Below are positions 62,647-64,000 of a stretch of 64,000 nucleotides of DNA, piece after piece (within the stretch, counting starts at the first letter, position 1; the number at the start of each line of letters is the position of its first letter). The translations under genes were made by a program, and so were the position numbers. The notes beneath the pieces were generated by a model. It saw only the letters and a program-made list of their open reading frames with translations. It was not told where the DNA came from and searched no databases. The stretch comes from Shinella sp032095155 (GTDB lineage Bacteria; Pseudomonadota; Alphaproteobacteria; Rhizobiales; Rhizobiaceae), in the NCBI RefSeq assembly GCF_049199905.1, contig NZ_JBLZPK010000022.1:1-64000 (forward strand), in the 5' to 3' direction.

Positions 62647-63648
62647 ATGGGTGACAAACTTGGACTGGATGACATCGTGGAGATCCTGAAGGCGGCGGGC
62701 GAGCCGACGCGCCTTCGGTTGCTTGCGCTCCTGTCGCATGGCGACCTGACGGTGACGGATCTCACCGACATCCTCGGCCAGTCCCAGCCGCGCATCTCGC
62801 GCCATCTGAAGCTGCTGGCCGAAGCGGCACTCGTCGATCGTTACCAGGAAGGCGCCTGGGCCTTCTTCCGCCTCAGCCAGGGCGGCCCCGCCGTTACGCT
62901 GGTGCGCCAACTCCTCGAAGCCTCCGAACCGGCCGATGCAGTGTTCGCCCGCGACGATGAGCGGTTGCGCGCCCTGAAGAAGGTCCGCTCCGACAAGGCG
63001 CAGGCCTATTTCAGCCGCAACGCGGCCGAGTGGGACGCGGTACGCCGCCTGCATGTCAGCGAAGCCGAAGTGGAGGCGAAGCTCGCCGCGATGATCGGCA
63101 CCGAGCCGGTCGATGGTTTTCTCGATCTCGGCACCGGCACGGGGCGCATCCTGCAGCTCTTCGAAGGTCTCTACCGCCGCGGCGTCGGCGTCGACGCCAG
63201 CCGCGACATGCTGGCTGTCGCCCGCGCCAATCTCGATCGTGCCGGCATCACCAAGGCATCGATCCGCCATGGCGACATTTTCAACCTGCCGCTGGAGCGT
63301 GACGAATTCGACGTCGTGACGATCCATCAGGTGCTGCATTTCCTCGACGAGCCGGACGCGGCGGTCGGCGAGGCCGCGCGCATGCTGGCCCCCGGCGGCC
63401 GCCTTGCCATCATCGATCTCGCGCCGCATGCGCTGGAGCACCTGCGTGACGAGCATGCTCATATCCGCCTCGGCTTCTCGCACCAGACGATGTCCGAATG
63501 GCTGGAGAAGGCGGGCCTCGTCGTCGAGGAGGTCGTCGATCTCCAGCCCGCGCATTCGTCCGCCGATGCGCTCACCGTGACCATCTGGCTTGCCCGCGAT
63601 ACCCGCGAACAGGCGGCCGACCCCATTGCCATCCGCAGGAGGAGTTGA
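62647..63648 (+). CDS. ArsR-type regulator fused to SAM-dependent methyltransferase
   Basis: A 333-residue fusion. Residues 1-95 are an ArsR winged helix (EILKAAGEPTRLRLLALLSHGDLTVTDL; SQPRISRHLKLLAEAALV); from about 115 a class I methyltransferase domain follows with the SAM motif FLDLGTGTGRILQL and VVTIHQVLHFLDEP. It has no evident metal-binding cysteines. It stands directly before metF (1-bp gap), so it probably senses SAM or SAH and controls methionine synthesis. The ATG at 62647 is preferred to the TTG at 62632 on spacing to GGAAAG. Confidence 0.9.
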   Translation: MGDKLGLDDIVEILKAAGEPTRLRLLALLSHGDLTVTDLTDILGQSQPRISRHLKLLAEAALVDRYQEGAWAFFRLSQGGPAVTLVRQLLEASEPADAVFARDDERLRALKKVRSDKAQAYFSRNAAEWDAVRRLHVSEAEVEAKLAAMIGTEPVDGFLDLGTGTGRILQLFEGLYRRGVGVDASRDMLAVARANLDRAGITKASIRHGDIFNLPLERDEFDVVTIHQVLHFLDEPDAAVGEAARMLAPGGRLAIIDLAPHALEHLRDEHAHIRLGFSHQTMSEWLEKAGLVVEEVVDLQPAHSSADALTVTIWLARDTREQAADPIAIRRRS

Positions 63649-63649
63649 C

Positions 63650-64000
63650 ATGACCCAGGCGACCGCCATCCCGGCCCGCAAGGACATCCGCCTGTCTTTC
63701 GAGTTCTTCCCGCCGAAATCCGCGGAAGCCGAAGGGCAGCTCTGGGAGACGGCCGCTGCCCTTTCGGCCTACGATCCGGGTTTCCTATCGGTCACCTATG
63801 GCGCCGGCGGCTCCACCAAGGAGCCGACGCTGGCAACGGTTCGCCGGCTTCTCAAGATGGGCTTGCCGGCCGCTTCGCATCTCACCTGCGTTGGCGCCAC
63901 GAAGGAAGAGGTCCATGCGGTGGTCGCCGACTTCCAGGCTGTCGGCGTCAGGCATTTCGTGGCGCTGCGCGGCGATCCGCCGGGTGGCGTCGGAACGCCC
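63650..64000 (+). CDS. metF: methylenetetrahydrofolate reductase MetF, partial
   Basis: The first 117 residues of MetF, which reduces methylene-tetrahydrofolate to methyl-tetrahydrofolate for methionine synthesis. Seen: LSFEFFPPKSAEAEGQLWE, the FAD-binding VTYGAGGSTKEPT and HFVALRGDPPGG. It begins 1 bp after the ArsR-methyltransferase stop, with AGGAGG upstream, and runs off the right edge. Confidence 0.95.
   Translation, partial: MTQATAIPARKDIRLSFEFFPPKSAEAEGQLWETAAALSAYDPGFLSVTYGAGGSTKEPTLATVRRLLKMGLPAASHLTCVGATKEEVHAVVADFQAVGVRHFVALRGDPPGGVGTP

Noticed and set aside
1..64000. CRISPR arrays, prophage, insertion sequences, tRNA or rRNA genes
   Set aside because: No regularly spaced repeats, transposase or phage motifs, or tRNA-like cloverleaf sequences were found on reading through the intergenic regions.

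Overview
The window reads as a high-GC chromosomal segment of a Rhizobiaceae-type alphaproteobacterium (Rhizobium/Ensifer/Shinella-like). The grounds are many ABC uptake operons of the oligopeptide, polyamine and ferric-type families, a riboswitch-controlled second lumazine synthase, an ArsR-methyltransferase gene next to metF, VirC1-like ParA proteins, and short hairpin repeats typical of rhizobia. Genus cannot be fixed from reading alone. Five runs of N interrupt the sequence. Three of them cut transporter genes or remove their ends. I see no tRNA, rRNA, CRISPR array, prophage or transposase.

Layout. 1-5.3 kb: a polyamine-type binding protein (its operon continues off the left edge), an acyltransferase, a LysR regulator, and divergent to it a coupled trio (HSL-type esterase, ACT-domain protein, exported PAAR-like protein). 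5.4-10.6 kb: an oligopeptide-type ABC transporter. 10.9-18.5 kb: a carnitine/gamma-butyrobetaine catabolic operon (CaiD-like hydratase, ADP-forming acyl-CoA synthetase, acyl-CoA dehydrogenase, carnitine dehydrogenase fused to a thioesterase, BKACE enzyme) with a divergent GlxA/CdhR-like regulator. 18.5-26.8 kb: a LysR protein with two predicted HTH modules, divergent from a five-gene operon (MIO-less histidine-ammonia-lyase homologue, hydantoinase, N-carbamoyl amino-acid hydrolase, DUF917 protein, urocanase homologue). This set matches, step for step, degradation of ergothioneine (or S-methyl-ergothioneine) to trimethylamine and glutamate, and it is the most interesting system here. Together with the neighbouring carnitine operon it forms an island for trimethylammonium compounds.

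27-34.4 kb: a GH25 lysozyme-like lipoprotein, a YdeI-like protein, an L,D-transpeptidase, an SDR and a polyamine-type ABC operon. 34.5-36.4 kb: a LuxR-type regulator and ribH under an FMN riboswitch. 36.4-41.3 kb: a second ferric/spermidine-type ABC operon and an RpiR regulator. Divergent from RpiR at 41.5-48.1 kb is a second catabolic set: N-formylglutamate-amidohydrolase family protein, amino-acid permease, glutamine-synthetase-like ligase, aldehyde dehydrogenase and iron alcohol dehydrogenase. It fits a gamma-glutamylated amino-alcohol pathway (for example ethanolamine to glycine). Two 16-bp repeats between RpiR and this operon look like its operators.

48.2-64 kb: two tandem VirC1-like ParA ATPases, a globin-coupled soluble chemoreceptor, an L,D-transpeptidase, a DUF4432-like protein, a DUF442 phosphatase-like protein, a CaiB plus TPP-enzyme pair, a DMT exporter with an alpha/beta hydrolase, an RNase T2-fold protein that has lost both catalytic histidines, the ABC-F factor EttA, and an ArsR-methyltransferase followed by metF, which runs off the right edge.
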